Below, in pieces: positions 43,364-52,559 of a DNA stretch of 64,000 nt. A model generated the notes under the pieces. It was not told the DNA's origin and searched no databases. It saw nothing but the letters and a program-made list of their open reading frames with translations. Position 1 is the first letter of the stretch, and each line of letters starts with the position of its first letter. Source of the stretch: Bacteroidota bacterium. Lineage in GTDB: Bacteria > Bacteroidota > Bacteroidia > Chitinophagales > Saprospiraceae. The DNA lies in assembly GCA_018222965.1 (NCBI GenBank), contig JAAEZH010000018.1, forward strand, positions 1-64,000, read 5' to 3'. Both the position numbers and the translations under genes were made by a program.

Positions 43364-43840
43364 ATGCTCCAACTGTTGGGCGAATATGAGTGTCGAATCG
43401 ACTCCAAGGGACGGATGCGCCTCCCTAGTGGATTGCTCTCACAGTTGAACCTAGATGGAGATGAGGAAAAGAAAAGTTCCTTTGTTTTAAACAGAGGATT
43501 TGAAAATTGCCTGATGCTATACCCCGAAGAGGTTTGGACTGAAATCTCCAAAGAGGTGAATGCATTAAACCAGTACGACCCGAAGAATCGCGAGTTTGTT
43601 CGCTATTTCTACCGGGGCGCTCAGCGGGTGACGCTCGATAGCGCCGACCGCATCCTGGTCAATAAACGCCTGAAGGACTATGCAGGCATTGAAAAGGATG
43701 TGATTTTATCGGCTGTTAACGACCGCATAGAGATCTGGGCTCAGGAGAAATACGATACGCTTCTCGACGAGGAGCCGCAGGATTTCTCCGGATTGGCAAA
43801 TCAGGTGCTTGGTAATCAAAATGGCGATCAGGAGGTATGA
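43364..43840 (+). CDS. mraZ: transcriptional regulator MraZ
   Basis: This 158-residue protein has two AbrB-like (SpoVT) half-domains, each with the DxxxR motif: DSKGRMRLP (13-21) and DSADRILV (about 92-99). It forms ring-shaped oligomers that bind repeats upstream of the dcw operon. It is first gene of the division/cell wall cluster and overlaps rsmH by 4 bp. Length is typical. Confidence 0.95.
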   Translation: MLQLLGEYECRIDSKGRMRLPSGLLSQLNLDGDEEKKSSFVLNRGFENCLMLYPEEVWTEISKEVNALNQYDPKNREFVRYFYRGAQRVTLDSADRILVNKRLKDYAGIEKDVILSAVNDRIEIWAQEKYDTLLDEEPQDFSGLANQVLGNQNGDQEV

Positions 43841-44748
43841 GTTATCATCTTCCGGTTCTGGCCAAAGAGAGTATCGATGCACTGGCCATCAAACGAGATG
43901 GCGTTTATGTTGACGCAACTTTTGGTGGAGGAGGCCACAGCCGCCTGATCCTTGAGCAACTAGGTCCGACTGGTCTGTTGATGGCTTTTGACCAGGACGT
44001 GGATGCCGAGGAGAATGTGCCTGCTGATGATCGAATCCAGTTCCACCGGCAAAATTTCCGGTTAATGCAACCCTTTTTCAGGTTAAACGGAATTGAAAAG
44101 TTTGACGGCCTGTTGGCAGACCTGGGAGTTTCCTCCCATCAGTTTGATACGGCAGAACGTGGTTTTTCTTTTCGCTTCGAAGCCCCGCTGGATATGCGGA
44201 TGAATCAGGAAGGAGCATTAACAGCTGCAAGCATACTTCGGGATTACCCCGCAGCAGAATTGCAGCAAATGTTTAGCCGAAATGGAGAAGTCCGGAATGC
44301 GAGGACGCTGGCATCCCGGATTGTTGAAGAAAGAAATAAAAAGCCCCTGCAAACGGTAGGGGAGTTTTTGGAATTGTTGGATCCACTTGTTCGTGGTAAC
44401 AGAGCCCGGTATTTGGCTCAGGTTTTTCAGGCCTTACGAATCGAAGTCAATGACGAGATCGGCGCCCTGGAAGAATTGCTGACCCTGGCTCTGAATATGT
44501 TGAAACCCGGCGGCAGACTGGTTGTGATTTCTTATCACAGTCTGGAAGATCGCCTGGTAAAGCACTTCCTCAAAACAGGCAATGTTCGGGGAGAAGTGAT
44601 TAAAGACGACTACGGCAAGATCTACCGACCATTCCGGATACTGACAAAAAAAGCAATCATCCCTTCAGAAACAGAAGTGAAGGAAAATCCCAGAGCACGC
44701 AGCGCTAAGTTGCGCGTCGGGGAGCGGCAGGAAGAGGATGAGGCATAA
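43837..44748 (+). CDS. rsmH: 16S rRNA (cytosine-1402-N4) methyltransferase RsmH
   Basis: This 303-residue SAM-dependent enzyme has HLPVLAKESIDAL at the N-terminus, the SAM motif VDATFGGGGHSRLIL, LLADLGVSSHQFDTAERGFSF, YLAQVFQALRIEVNDEIGAL and the C-terminal ISYHSLEDRLVKHF. It methylates C1402 of 16S rRNA at the decoding centre. Its start overlaps the mraZ stop (ATGA). The gap to ftsL holds a small ATCAACC/GGTTGAT hairpin (44749-44772). Confidence 0.96.
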   Translation: MSYHLPVLAKESIDALAIKRDGVYVDATFGGGGHSRLILEQLGPTGLLMAFDQDVDAEENVPADDRIQFHRQNFRLMQPFFRLNGIEKFDGLLADLGVSSHQFDTAERGFSFRFEAPLDMRMNQEGALTAASILRDYPAAELQQMFSRNGEVRNARTLASRIVEERNKKPLQTVGEFLELLDPLVRGNRARYLAQVFQALRIEVNDEIGALEELLTLALNMLKPGGRLVVISYHSLEDRLVKHFLKTGNVRGEVIKDDYGKIYRPFRILTKKAIIPSETEVKENPRARSAKLRVGERQEEDEA

Positions 44749-44805
44749 ATCAACCCGCTTAGGCAGGTTGATAAACAAGAATAGCAAGGTGTATTAAAGC
44801 AATAG

Positions 44806-45135
44806 ATGATGGCGAAAGCAAGTTCCCGCACAAAGTTCTCTCTGAGCAATTCCAGCGCAAAGCTGGTGCTCCAGAACCTGCCCTTTGTATTTTTCCTGGG
44901 ATTCCTTGCCACCCTTTACATCGCTAATGCGCACTACGCCGAAAAGAAAATCCGCGACATTCAGTTGCTTCAGCAAGAGGTGAAAGACCTCAAGCGGGAG
45001 TATAATTCACTGGAAGCGGAAATTATGGTGCATAGCCGCCGTTCGGAGTTGAGCAAACGTGTAAAGCCTTTGGGTTTACGGCAATCTCCCGTCCGGCCTA
45101 AAAAGATAGTGGTACAGGATCCCGAGCTCCCCTGA
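44806..45135 (+). CDS. ftsL: FtsL-like division protein
   Basis: This 109-residue bitopic protein has a short basic N-terminus, one membrane helix (about 24-43, NLPFVFFLGFLATLYIANAH) and a periplasmic coiled-coil (IRDIQLLQQEVKDLKREYNSLEAEI). The role is inferred from size, topology and position between rsmH and ftsI; sequence conservation in FtsL is low. It would form the FtsQLB-type complex activating septal peptidoglycan synthesis. Confidence 0.85.
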   Translation: MMAKASSRTKFSLSNSSAKLVLQNLPFVFFLGFLATLYIANAHYAEKKIRDIQLLQQEVKDLKREYNSLEAEIMVHSRRSELSKRVKPLGLRQSPVRPKKIVVQDPELP

Positions 45136-45178
45136 TTGATTTCTATTGGTGGTTGCCCGGCTCCCGAAAGCCTGGAAT

Positions 45179-47302
45179 ATGACAATTAAGAACGAAGTAC
45201 TGATCCGCATGTACACCGTACTGGTGTTTGTCGTGGTGTTTGCGCTCTTCATCTTCGTTCGTGCCATTCGAATCTCCGTAACGGAAGGTGAGATCTGGCG
45301 CGAACGAGGCAAGGAGAAGTATGTGCAAGTGCGTTCGATCGAAGCCGATCGTGGCAATATTCTGGCTGCAGACGGAAGTCTCCTGGCTACCTCACTACCG
45401 TTCTTTGACATCGCATTTGATCCAAATTCTTCAGGTATGGCACCTGGAGATTTTGACAAACATATCGACTCCCTGGCTTACTGTATTTCCACCTTTGTGG
45501 ATCCAAGTTTGACAGAAGGAGCCTATAAAGATTACCTCGACTCCCTGCGCGAAGCCGGAAAACAATACGTCCGTATCAAAAGCAATGCCTCCTTTGAGGA
45601 AATGCTTAAAATCCAGGAATTTCCCCTCTTCAATCAGGGACAATATCGGGGAGGTTTTATCGCGACACCAAAATACCGCAGGGACCGGCCCTTTGGGCTG
45701 CTTGCACACCGTACTATTGGATATGTGCGGGAGGGAAGTAAGCCGGTTGGGCTGGAAGGTTATTTTGATGAAACGCTTGCCGGTGAAGCTGGTCAACAGC
45801 TGATGATCCGGGTGGATGACGGTCTGTGGAAACCCATTAATGATTTGGCCAAAATAGAGCCGCGCTCCGGGAAGGACATCGTCACCACCATTGATGTAGA
45901 TCTGCAGGATATCACCGAACAGGCTTTGTATTCAGCCGTGCTGGATCACGAAGCAGACCACGGCGTTGCGATTTTGATGGAGGTGGAAACCGGAGCCATT
46001 CGGGCTATTGCCAATATCGGCAAAACCCGCGATGGAGACCTGTGGGAAACCTACAATCATGCAGTGGGTTCTGCAACCGAGCCCGGTTCAACCTTTAAGC
46101 TGGCCAGTATCATGGCACTCCTGGAAGGAGGTTATGTTAATCTCGAAGACAGCCTTGACCTTGAAAAAGGAAAAACGGCGTTCTACGAGGAGACCATGCT
46201 TGATGCTTCGGCACACATGTTGGATTCAACCTCCGTGCGGAGAGCCTTTGAAATCTCTTCCAATGTGGGGATCGCTAAACTGGTCCAACAGCATTTTGGC
46301 GACGGAGAAAAAGCTGAAGAGTACGTAAATCTAATCCGGAGCTTCCACTTGGATCAGCCCACCGGTATCGAGATTCAGGGAGAAGCCATTCCTTATGTGA
46401 AAGAACCATACAGCCAGGATGATTCCTGGAGTGGAACCACACTTCCCTGGATGAGTATTGGTTACGAAGTAATGATTACGCCCCTCCAGTTGCTGGCTTT
46501 TTATAACGCTGTCGCGAATGGCGGCATAATGGTAAAACCCTATCTCGTTTCGGAGGTACAGGAGTATGGCCAGACTCTGGAGCAATTTCCCATTCAGGTT
46601 TTGAGCAAAAAAATTGCTTCTAAAAAGACGATCGCACAGGCCCGGGAATTGCTGGAGGGAGTAGTACTCAACGGTACAGCCCGCGGATACCGAACAGAGA
46701 AGTACAACTTTGCAGGTAAAACAGGTACCGCTCAGTTGAATTATCAACGATTGAAAGATCGGACAAGGGTAGGCGGCTACCAGGCATCTTTTGCCGGGTA
46801 TTTTCCAGCCGAAAATCCAAAATACAGCTGCATCGTCTTGATCAGCAATCCCCGAAAAGGCGGAATCTATGGATCTGATGTTGCCCTGCCGGTATTCCGA
46901 GGTATTGCTGATAATGTGTTTCTGTCGCGACCGGATATGTTCCCGGTCTTGAATGACATGCCGAAAGGAGTGCTGGCCAGCAATAAAATGCCGGATCAGG
47001 ATGTGGGAAGATGGAGTGATTTTGAACAGGCACTAACGGCATTGAATGTGCCTTATGATCCGGGGTCACCCGCAGAATTTGGTGTATTACTCACAGATTC
47101 CGTGTCCCTGAATATTGAAAGAAGAACCATTCCGGAAGACCGGGTTCCCAATGTAGTGGGAATGGGATTGCGGGATGCCTTATACATATTAGAGAACAGA
47201 GGTCTAAAAGTCGAAGTGTCTGGATACGGAAAAGTCCGCCAGCAATCGATCAAACCAGGTACCCGATTAAGGGGCCAGACGATCAGACTTCGATTGGGAT
47301 AG
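45179..47302 (+). CDS. ftsI: septal penicillin-binding protein (FtsI/PBP3-like) with PASTA domain
   Basis: This 707-residue protein has a membrane helix (about 11-32). A PBP dimerisation domain (RGNILAADGSLLATSLPFFD) follows, then the transpeptidase domain with S304-T-F-K307 (EPGSTFKLASIMALLEGGY), SSN (EISSNVGIAKL) and K514-T-G (AGKTGTAQL), and a C-terminal PASTA domain (about 655-707, VPNVVGMGLRDALYILE). It cross-links peptidoglycan at the septum together with FtsW. The ATG at 45179 places the helix at the N-terminus; the frame is open further upstream. A single C-terminal PASTA domain is usual in Bacteroidota. Confidence 0.94.
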   Translation: MTIKNEVLIRMYTVLVFVVVFALFIFVRAIRISVTEGEIWRERGKEKYVQVRSIEADRGNILAADGSLLATSLPFFDIAFDPNSSGMAPGDFDKHIDSLAYCISTFVDPSLTEGAYKDYLDSLREAGKQYVRIKSNASFEEMLKIQEFPLFNQGQYRGGFIATPKYRRDRPFGLLAHRTIGYVREGSKPVGLEGYFDETLAGEAGQQLMIRVDDGLWKPINDLAKIEPRSGKDIVTTIDVDLQDITEQALYSAVLDHEADHGVAILMEVETGAIRAIANIGKTRDGDLWETYNHAVGSATEPGSTFKLASIMALLEGGYVNLEDSLDLEKGKTAFYEETMLDASAHMLDSTSVRRAFEISSNVGIAKLVQQHFGDGEKAEEYVNLIRSFHLDQPTGIEIQGEAIPYVKEPYSQDDSWSGTTLPWMSIGYEVMITPLQLLAFYNAVANGGIMVKPYLVSEVQEYGQTLEQFPIQVLSKKIASKKTIAQARELLEGVVLNGTARGYRTEKYNFAGKTGTAQLNYQRLKDRTRVGGYQASFAGYFPAENPKYSCIVLISNPRKGGIYGSDVALPVFRGIADNVFLSRPDMFPVLNDMPKGVLASNKMPDQDVGRWSDFEQALTALNVPYDPGSPAEFGVLLTDSVSLNIERRTIPEDRVPNVVGMGLRDALYILENRGLKVEVSGYGKVRQQSIKPGTRLRGQTIRLRLG

Positions 47303-47313
47303 CAGATAGAGAT

Positions 47314-48777
47314 TTGAAAAAACTAGTTGACATATTGAACGGGGTAGACGTGCTCGATTGGAGCGGCCCCAAAGCTTTGTCTATTGCAAGTTTGCAGTTT
47401 GACTCCCGAAAAGCAGGTTCAAAGGATTGTTTTATAGCTGTCCGGGGAACCCGTGTTGACGGACATCGCTTCATCGATCAGGCACTGGCCCAGGGGGTTG
47501 TTGCACTAGTGGTCGAAGAGGAAACAAAAGCACCAGAAGGGGTGGCTGTAATCCATGTTACGGATACAGCCCATGCACTGGGGCTTATGGCTGCAAATTG
47601 GCATGGCAACCCTACTGATCACCTGAAGGTAGTTGGCATTACCGGAACCAATGGAAAAACATCCACGGCAACGCTACTGTACCAGCTACTCATGGAAATG
47701 GGCTATAAATCCGGCCTGCTTTCCACCGTGGAGAATCGGATAGGACAAGCGGTGATTCCGGCTACACATACAACACCGGATCCCCTGCAACTGCAAAGCT
47801 TGCTGGCAGAAATGGTGGAAGCCGGATGTGACTTTGCTTTTATGGAGGCCAGTAGCCATGCCATTCACCAAAAGCGAATAGCAGGAATACGCTTTGCAGG
47901 AGCTGTGTTTACGAATTTGTCACACGACCATCTCGATTATCACGGGTCGTTTAAAGCTTACATTTTCGCGAAGAAGCAGCTGTTTGACAATCTGGAAACT
48001 TCTGCTTTTGCGCTGGTAAATGCCGATGATCGCCGGGCAGATGTAATGTTGCAAAATACAAGGGCCAAAAGCTATAAATATGGCCTTCGCCGACAGGCAA
48101 ACTATCGGGCAAAAGTGCTCGAAAATAATTTGAACGGCTTATTGCTGGAAATGGACGGACATGAAATGCACTCCCCTCTGGTAGGGAAGTTTAATGCCTC
48201 CAACCTGCTGGCAGTTTATGCGACAACGCAGTTGCTCGACCTGGATTCTATGGAAAGCCTCACTGCACTGAGCAACCTGAAAGCCCCGGCTGGCCGATTC
48301 GAACGAATTTCCGCCGGACCAGAAGGACCATCCGGAATCGTTGATTATGCGCATACGCCCGATGCTTTGGAGAAAGTCCTGGAAACCATCCGGGATATTC
48401 GTGCAGGAGGCGGAGAAGTGCTTACGGTAGTGGGATGCGGAGGAGATCGAGACAAAGCCAAACGACCGGAAATGGCATCGATTGCCTGTCGGTTGAGTGA
48501 TCGGGTAGTGCTGACTTCAGACAATCCGAGAACAGAAACACCCGGAGAAATTATCCGGGATATGCAAAAAGGAGTCAGACCGGACCAGAAAGCAAAAGTG
48601 CTTACGGTGGAGAACAGAAAAGAAGCGATTCGTACAGCAGTGGCTTTGGCAGGGAAAGAAGATGTGATTCTTGTTGCCGGAAAAGGACATGAAAATTATC
48701 AGGAAATAAATGGGGAGCGATTCCATTTCGATGACCGGGAGGAATTGCAAAATGCCCTTAAAGAAAAACATACTTAG
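47314..48777 (+). CDS. murE: UDP-MurNAc-tripeptide synthetase MurE
   Basis: This 487-residue cytosolic ligase adds the third residue to UDP-MurNAc-L-Ala-D-Glu. It has the P-loop GITGTNGKTSTATLLY (about 107-122), an N-terminal FDSRKAGSKDCFIAVRG, and the DNPR motif (about 402-405, LTSDNPRTETP) characteristic of meso-diaminopimelate-adding enzymes. Start is TTG at 47314 (MKKLVDILNG), 11 bp after ftsI; no better start was found. murF is not next to it. Confidence 0.95.
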   Translation: MKKLVDILNGVDVLDWSGPKALSIASLQFDSRKAGSKDCFIAVRGTRVDGHRFIDQALAQGVVALVVEEETKAPEGVAVIHVTDTAHALGLMAANWHGNPTDHLKVVGITGTNGKTSTATLLYQLLMEMGYKSGLLSTVENRIGQAVIPATHTTPDPLQLQSLLAEMVEAGCDFAFMEASSHAIHQKRIAGIRFAGAVFTNLSHDHLDYHGSFKAYIFAKKQLFDNLETSAFALVNADDRRADVMLQNTRAKSYKYGLRRQANYRAKVLENNLNGLLLEMDGHEMHSPLVGKFNASNLLAVYATTQLLDLDSMESLTALSNLKAPAGRFERISAGPEGPSGIVDYAHTPDALEKVLETIRDIRAGGGEVLTVVGCGGDRDKAKRPEMASIACRLSDRVVLTSDNPRTETPGEIIRDMQKGVRPDQKAKVLTVENRKEAIRTAVALAGKEDVILVAGKGHENYQEINGERFHFDDREELQNALKEKHT

Positions 48778-48791
48778 CAAAACGAAACCAC

Positions 48792-50045
48792 ATGTTGTAT
48801 CACCTATTTGAGTGGTTGGAAGGGGCTTATGATCTCAAAGGAGCCGGACTCTTCCGATATATCACATTCCGCGCAGGCGCAGCGGTGGTGATCTCACTTC
48901 TGATCAGCATGGTTTTTGGCGGACGCATCGTTCGTTTTTTGAAAAGACTCCAGGTTGGTGAATCCATTCGGGATCTCGGACTGGAAGGACAGAAAGAAAA
49001 AGAAGGCACTCCTACAATGGGCGGAGTGATCATAATTATGGCCATCATGGTGCCTTGTTTGCTGATGGCCGATTTGACAAACGTATATGTGCTGTTGATG
49101 CTGCTCGCTACGACCTGGATGGCAATCATCGGATTTATCGATGATTACATCAAAGTGTTCCGCAAAAACAAAAAGGGCTTGAGTGGAAAATTCAAGATCC
49201 TCGGACAGGTCGGACTGGGAATCATCGTTGGACTCACCATGCTCTTTCACGAAGATGTCTATGTACGCATGGATCTCGAAGAGGCAGAGAGTATGGGCTA
49301 TGAAGTGCTGGAGGTGATACCGGTTGAAAATGAGCAGGGCGAAACGATAGAACTGGCCAATGTCAGAACGACACTGACCAATGTACCTTTTATGAAAGGG
49401 AATCGCTTTGACTATTGTCAGTTGCTTTGGTTTCTGGAGAAAAATGCCGCAAACCTGGTGTGGATCATCTTCATTCCTTTTGTCATTCTGATTGTAACGG
49501 CTGTATCCAATGCCGCGAATCTCACAGACGGAATAGACGGATTGGCAACCGGGGTTTCGGGTATCATTGGGGCTGTTTTGGGTATCCTGGCCTATGTGTC
49601 GGGAAATAGTATCGCCGCCAATTATCTGGGAATACTACATTTACCCGGGGCCAGCGAGCTGGTGATATTCTCCGCTTGCTTCCTGGGGGCCTGTATCGGA
49701 TTCCTTTGGTACAATGCCTATCCGGCTCAGGTTTTTATGGGAGACACCGGAAGCCTGACTTTGGGAGGCATCATTGCAGCATTGGCAATTGTATTGAGAA
49801 AAGAGTTGCTCATACCGATCATGTGCGGAATTTTCGTGGTAGAAAATCTCTCGGTCATGATTCAGGTTGGCTACTTCAAATATACCAAGCGGAAGTACGG
49901 GGAGGGCCGAAGGGTCTTTCTGATGTCTCCCTTGCATCATCACTATCAGAAAAAAGGATTGCCGGAACCGAAAATTGTAACGCGTTTCTGGATTATTGGC
50001 ATCCTGCTGGCAGTGATGACTATTCTGACGCTGAAAATTCGCTAG
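48792..50045 (+). CDS. mraY: phospho-MurNAc-pentapeptide transferase MraY
   Basis: This 417-residue, ten-helix inner-membrane enzyme makes lipid I from UDP-MurNAc-pentapeptide and undecaprenyl phosphate. Motifs: GTPTMGG, GFIDDYIKVFRKNKKGL (catalytic Asp pair), NLTDGIDGLATG, FMGDTGSLTLGG and SPLHHHYQKKG. It is about 55 residues longer than the E. coli enzyme because of an insertion after DDY (about 150-205, EDVYVRMDLEEAESMGYEVL), common in Bacteroidota. Confidence 0.97.
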   Translation: MLYHLFEWLEGAYDLKGAGLFRYITFRAGAAVVISLLISMVFGGRIVRFLKRLQVGESIRDLGLEGQKEKEGTPTMGGVIIIMAIMVPCLLMADLTNVYVLLMLLATTWMAIIGFIDDYIKVFRKNKKGLSGKFKILGQVGLGIIVGLTMLFHEDVYVRMDLEEAESMGYEVLEVIPVENEQGETIELANVRTTLTNVPFMKGNRFDYCQLLWFLEKNAANLVWIIFIPFVILIVTAVSNAANLTDGIDGLATGVSGIIGAVLGILAYVSGNSIAANYLGILHLPGASELVIFSACFLGACIGFLWYNAYPAQVFMGDTGSLTLGGIIAALAIVLRKELLIPIMCGIFVVENLSVMIQVGYFKYTKRKYGEGRRVFLMSPLHHHYQKKGLPEPKIVTRFWIIGILLAVMTILTLKIR

Positions 50046-50046
50046 C

Positions 50047-51360
50047 ATGGCAAAGAAGCGGCTGGGAATTCTTGGCGCAGGAGAAAGTGGGACAGGAGCT
50101 GCCCTGCTGGCAAAAGGGCAGGGATATGAGGTTTTTATCTCGGATTCCGGCCCCATAAATACGGCTTTTAAAAAGCAATTTGAAATACATGGTCTTTCAT
50201 ACGAGGAAGACCAACATACATGGGAAACCATACTTGAATCTGCGGAAGTAGTGAAGAGTCCCGGGATTCCGGATGATGCACCTTTGGTACAAAAAATCCG
50301 GGAAGCCGGCATTCCGGTGATATCCGAAATTGAATTTGCTGCCAGGTATAGCCAGGCCAAAATCATCGGAATAACCGGAAGCAACGGGAAGACGACTACC
50401 AGCCTGCTCACACATCACCTGCTTGAGACTACAGGACTGGATGTTGAGCTGGCTGGAAATGTCGGCCCGTCCTTTGCCCGAAAGCTAAACGAATCCGATC
50501 ACGACTATTTCGTGCTGGAACTCAGCAGCTTTCAACTGGATGGAATTCGGGACTTTCACCCCTGGGTGGCACAATTGCTGAATATTACCCCGGATCATCT
50601 CGATCGGTACGAAAACGATATCCGTAAATACGGAGCGGCTAAGTTCAGAATCGAAATGAATCAGGATGCAGGCGATTATTTTCTGTACCAACCCGACGAC
50701 CATTGGACAAAGGTCCTCCTGGAGTCGAGAAAAGGAAACGGAAAAGCCATTGAAATTCAGCCTGATCTACAAGGCGCCCTGGTGGTAGATGGTCATGCTT
50801 TTCGATTGGAATCGGGTTCTCTTTTGGGAACACACAATCGATTGAATGCAGCCTTTGCCATACAAACGGCACTACTAACCGGGCTGGCACCAGCTGAAAT
50901 TCAGACTGGACTGGACAGCTTTAAAAACGCGGCCCACAGACTGGAGCAAGTAGCTGAAATTGATGGAGTTACATACATCAATGACAGCAAAGCCACTAAT
51001 GTAGATGCGGTGTTTTTCGCCCTGGATGCCATGCAAAAACCAGTGATCTGGATAGCAGGAGGGACCGATAAAGGAAACGAATATGATGCTATTCAACCGC
51101 TGGTAAAAGAAAAAGTAAAAGCGTTGATCTGCCTGGGGGCAGACAACCTCAAACTCCGCAGGAACTTTGATTTCCTGCCGGAAATAAAAGAAACAAAAAA
51201 TGCTGAAGAAGCAGTCCGAATGGCTGCCAAATCAGCCAAAGCCGGGGATATTGTCCTGCTTTCTCCGGCCTGCGCAAGCTTCGATTTATTTAAAAATTAC
51301 GAAGACCGCGGCAATCAATTTAAGCAGGCAGTTAATAATTTAAAAAAGGAGCGGGAGTGA
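50047..51360 (+). CDS. murD: UDP-MurNAc-L-Ala:D-Glu ligase MurD
   Basis: This 437-residue ligase adds D-Glu to UDP-MurNAc-L-Ala. It has the N-terminal Rossmann LGILGAGESGTGAALLA, ATP loop GITGSNGKTTTSLLTH, the central LELSSFQLDGI, NITPDHLDRYENDI and INDSKATNVDAV, and C-terminal LLSPACASFDLFKNYEDRG. The gene follows mraY by 1 bp. Confidence 0.97.
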   Translation: MAKKRLGILGAGESGTGAALLAKGQGYEVFISDSGPINTAFKKQFEIHGLSYEEDQHTWETILESAEVVKSPGIPDDAPLVQKIREAGIPVISEIEFAARYSQAKIIGITGSNGKTTTSLLTHHLLETTGLDVELAGNVGPSFARKLNESDHDYFVLELSSFQLDGIRDFHPWVAQLLNITPDHLDRYENDIRKYGAAKFRIEMNQDAGDYFLYQPDDHWTKVLLESRKGNGKAIEIQPDLQGALVVDGHAFRLESGSLLGTHNRLNAAFAIQTALLTGLAPAEIQTGLDSFKNAAHRLEQVAEIDGVTYINDSKATNVDAVFFALDAMQKPVIWIAGGTDKGNEYDAIQPLVKEKVKALICLGADNLKLRRNFDFLPEIKETKNAEEAVRMAAKSAKAGDIVLLSPACASFDLFKNYEDRGNQFKQAVNNLKKERE

Positions 51361-51371
51361 CCTCAAACCCA

Positions 51372-51389
51372 TCCCGATAGCTATCGGGA
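51372..51389. repeat. 18-bp perfect palindrome between murD and ftsW
   Basis: TCCCGATAGCTATCGGGA lies in the only sizeable gap (46 bp) between murD and ftsW. There is no T-tract, so termination is unlikely. I recall the same palindrome as a dispersed intergenic repeat in other Bacteroidota, but cannot check it here. Confidence 0.65.
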
Positions 51390-51406
51390 CAAACTCAAAC
51401 TAACTT

Positions 51407-52558
51407 ATGTCAATCGGTAGTCGCATATATTCTGAACTGAGAGGAGACCGGACGATCTGGATGATCGTAGCCGTACTGGCGATCTTTTCGATCCTGTCGG
51501 TTTACAGCGCTACCGGATCGCTGGCCTATGCCAACCGGGGAGGAAATACCGAGGCCTATCTGATGAAGCATTCGGTAATTCTCGGACTTGGATTGTTGCT
51601 GACTTATTTGACATATACGATGCCCTATACCAGGTATAATCGGGCATCCCCTTACTTACTGATACTAGCCATTCTCCTGCTGATATTCACCCTGGCAGGA
51701 GGGGCAGAAATTAACTCGGCCAGACGCTGGATACAGATTCCCGTAATCGGAATCACCTTCCAGACCTCGGATTTTGCAAAGTTGGCATTGATTCTCTTTG
51801 TTGCCCGGGAAATTGGCCGACACAAAGATTACATAAAGGATTTTAAGCAGGCATTCCTGCCGATCATCCTGCCGATCTTGCTGGTTTGCGGGCTCATTGC
51901 CCCGGCAGATTTGTCGACAGCGATACTGCTGTTTTTTACCTGCCTGGGAATGATGTTTGTCGGACGAGTAGATCTGAGATACATTTTGCTGCTCCTGTTT
52001 TTGGGCGTAATGCTGTTTGGAATGCTGATAGCGCTGGGGGAGTTTTTCCCGGGTATTATTCGCGTAGAAACCTGGACCAATCGGATGAGCAGTTGGATGA
52101 CCGATCCGGATGGAGGTTATCAGGTGCAGCATGCAAAAATTGCCATCGCCAACGGGGGATGGTTTGGAGACGGCCCCGGCAGCAGTGTTATGCGTAACTA
52201 TCTGCCGGCACCTTATTCCGATTTCATCTACGCGATCATCCACGAAGAATATGGATTGATTGGCGGCTTTTTGACGCTGGCGCTTTACATCCTCTTGTTT
52301 TTCCGGATTACTTCCCTCGTGACCAAAAGCCAAAAAGCATTTGGTGCGATGGTAGCAGTTGGGTTGACAATCCTGCTGGTAGGACAGGCACTGGCCAATA
52401 TGGCTGTATCTGTAAACCTGGTTCCGGTTACGGGATTGCCCCTGCCGATGATCAGCATGGGAGGAACCTCCACCTTGTTTACCTGTATCTCCTTCGGGAT
52501 TATACTAAGTGTAAGCAAGTATGTGGAAACATTGGCTGATAAACAAAAGGCGAATTAA
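51407..52558 (+). CDS. ftsW: SEDS-family septal glycosyltransferase FtsW
   Basis: This 383-residue, ten-helix membrane protein polymerises lipid II at the septum with FtsI. Motifs: ILSVYSATGSLAYA, INSARRWIQIPVIGITFQTSDFAKLALI, GDGPGSSVMRNYLPAPYSDF (catalytic-loop region), IHEEYGLIGG and the C-terminal VPVTGLPLPMISMGGTS. It starts 46 bp after murD and is followed 1 bp later by murG. Confidence 0.96.
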   Translation: MSIGSRIYSELRGDRTIWMIVAVLAIFSILSVYSATGSLAYANRGGNTEAYLMKHSVILGLGLLLTYLTYTMPYTRYNRASPYLLILAILLLIFTLAGGAEINSARRWIQIPVIGITFQTSDFAKLALILFVAREIGRHKDYIKDFKQAFLPIILPILLVCGLIAPADLSTAILLFFTCLGMMFVGRVDLRYILLLLFLGVMLFGMLIALGEFFPGIIRVETWTNRMSSWMTDPDGGYQVQHAKIAIANGGWFGDGPGSSVMRNYLPAPYSDFIYAIIHEEYGLIGGFLTLALYILLFFRITSLVTKSQKAFGAMVAVGLTILLVGQALANMAVSVNLVPVTGLPLPMISMGGTSTLFTCISFGIILSVSKYVETLADKQKAN

Positions 52559-52559
52559 G

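Noticed and set aside
48778-48791. Missing murF/ddl between murE and mraY as a deletion
   Set aside because: The 14-bp gap is clean, and Bacteroidota clusters commonly have murF and ddl elsewhere.
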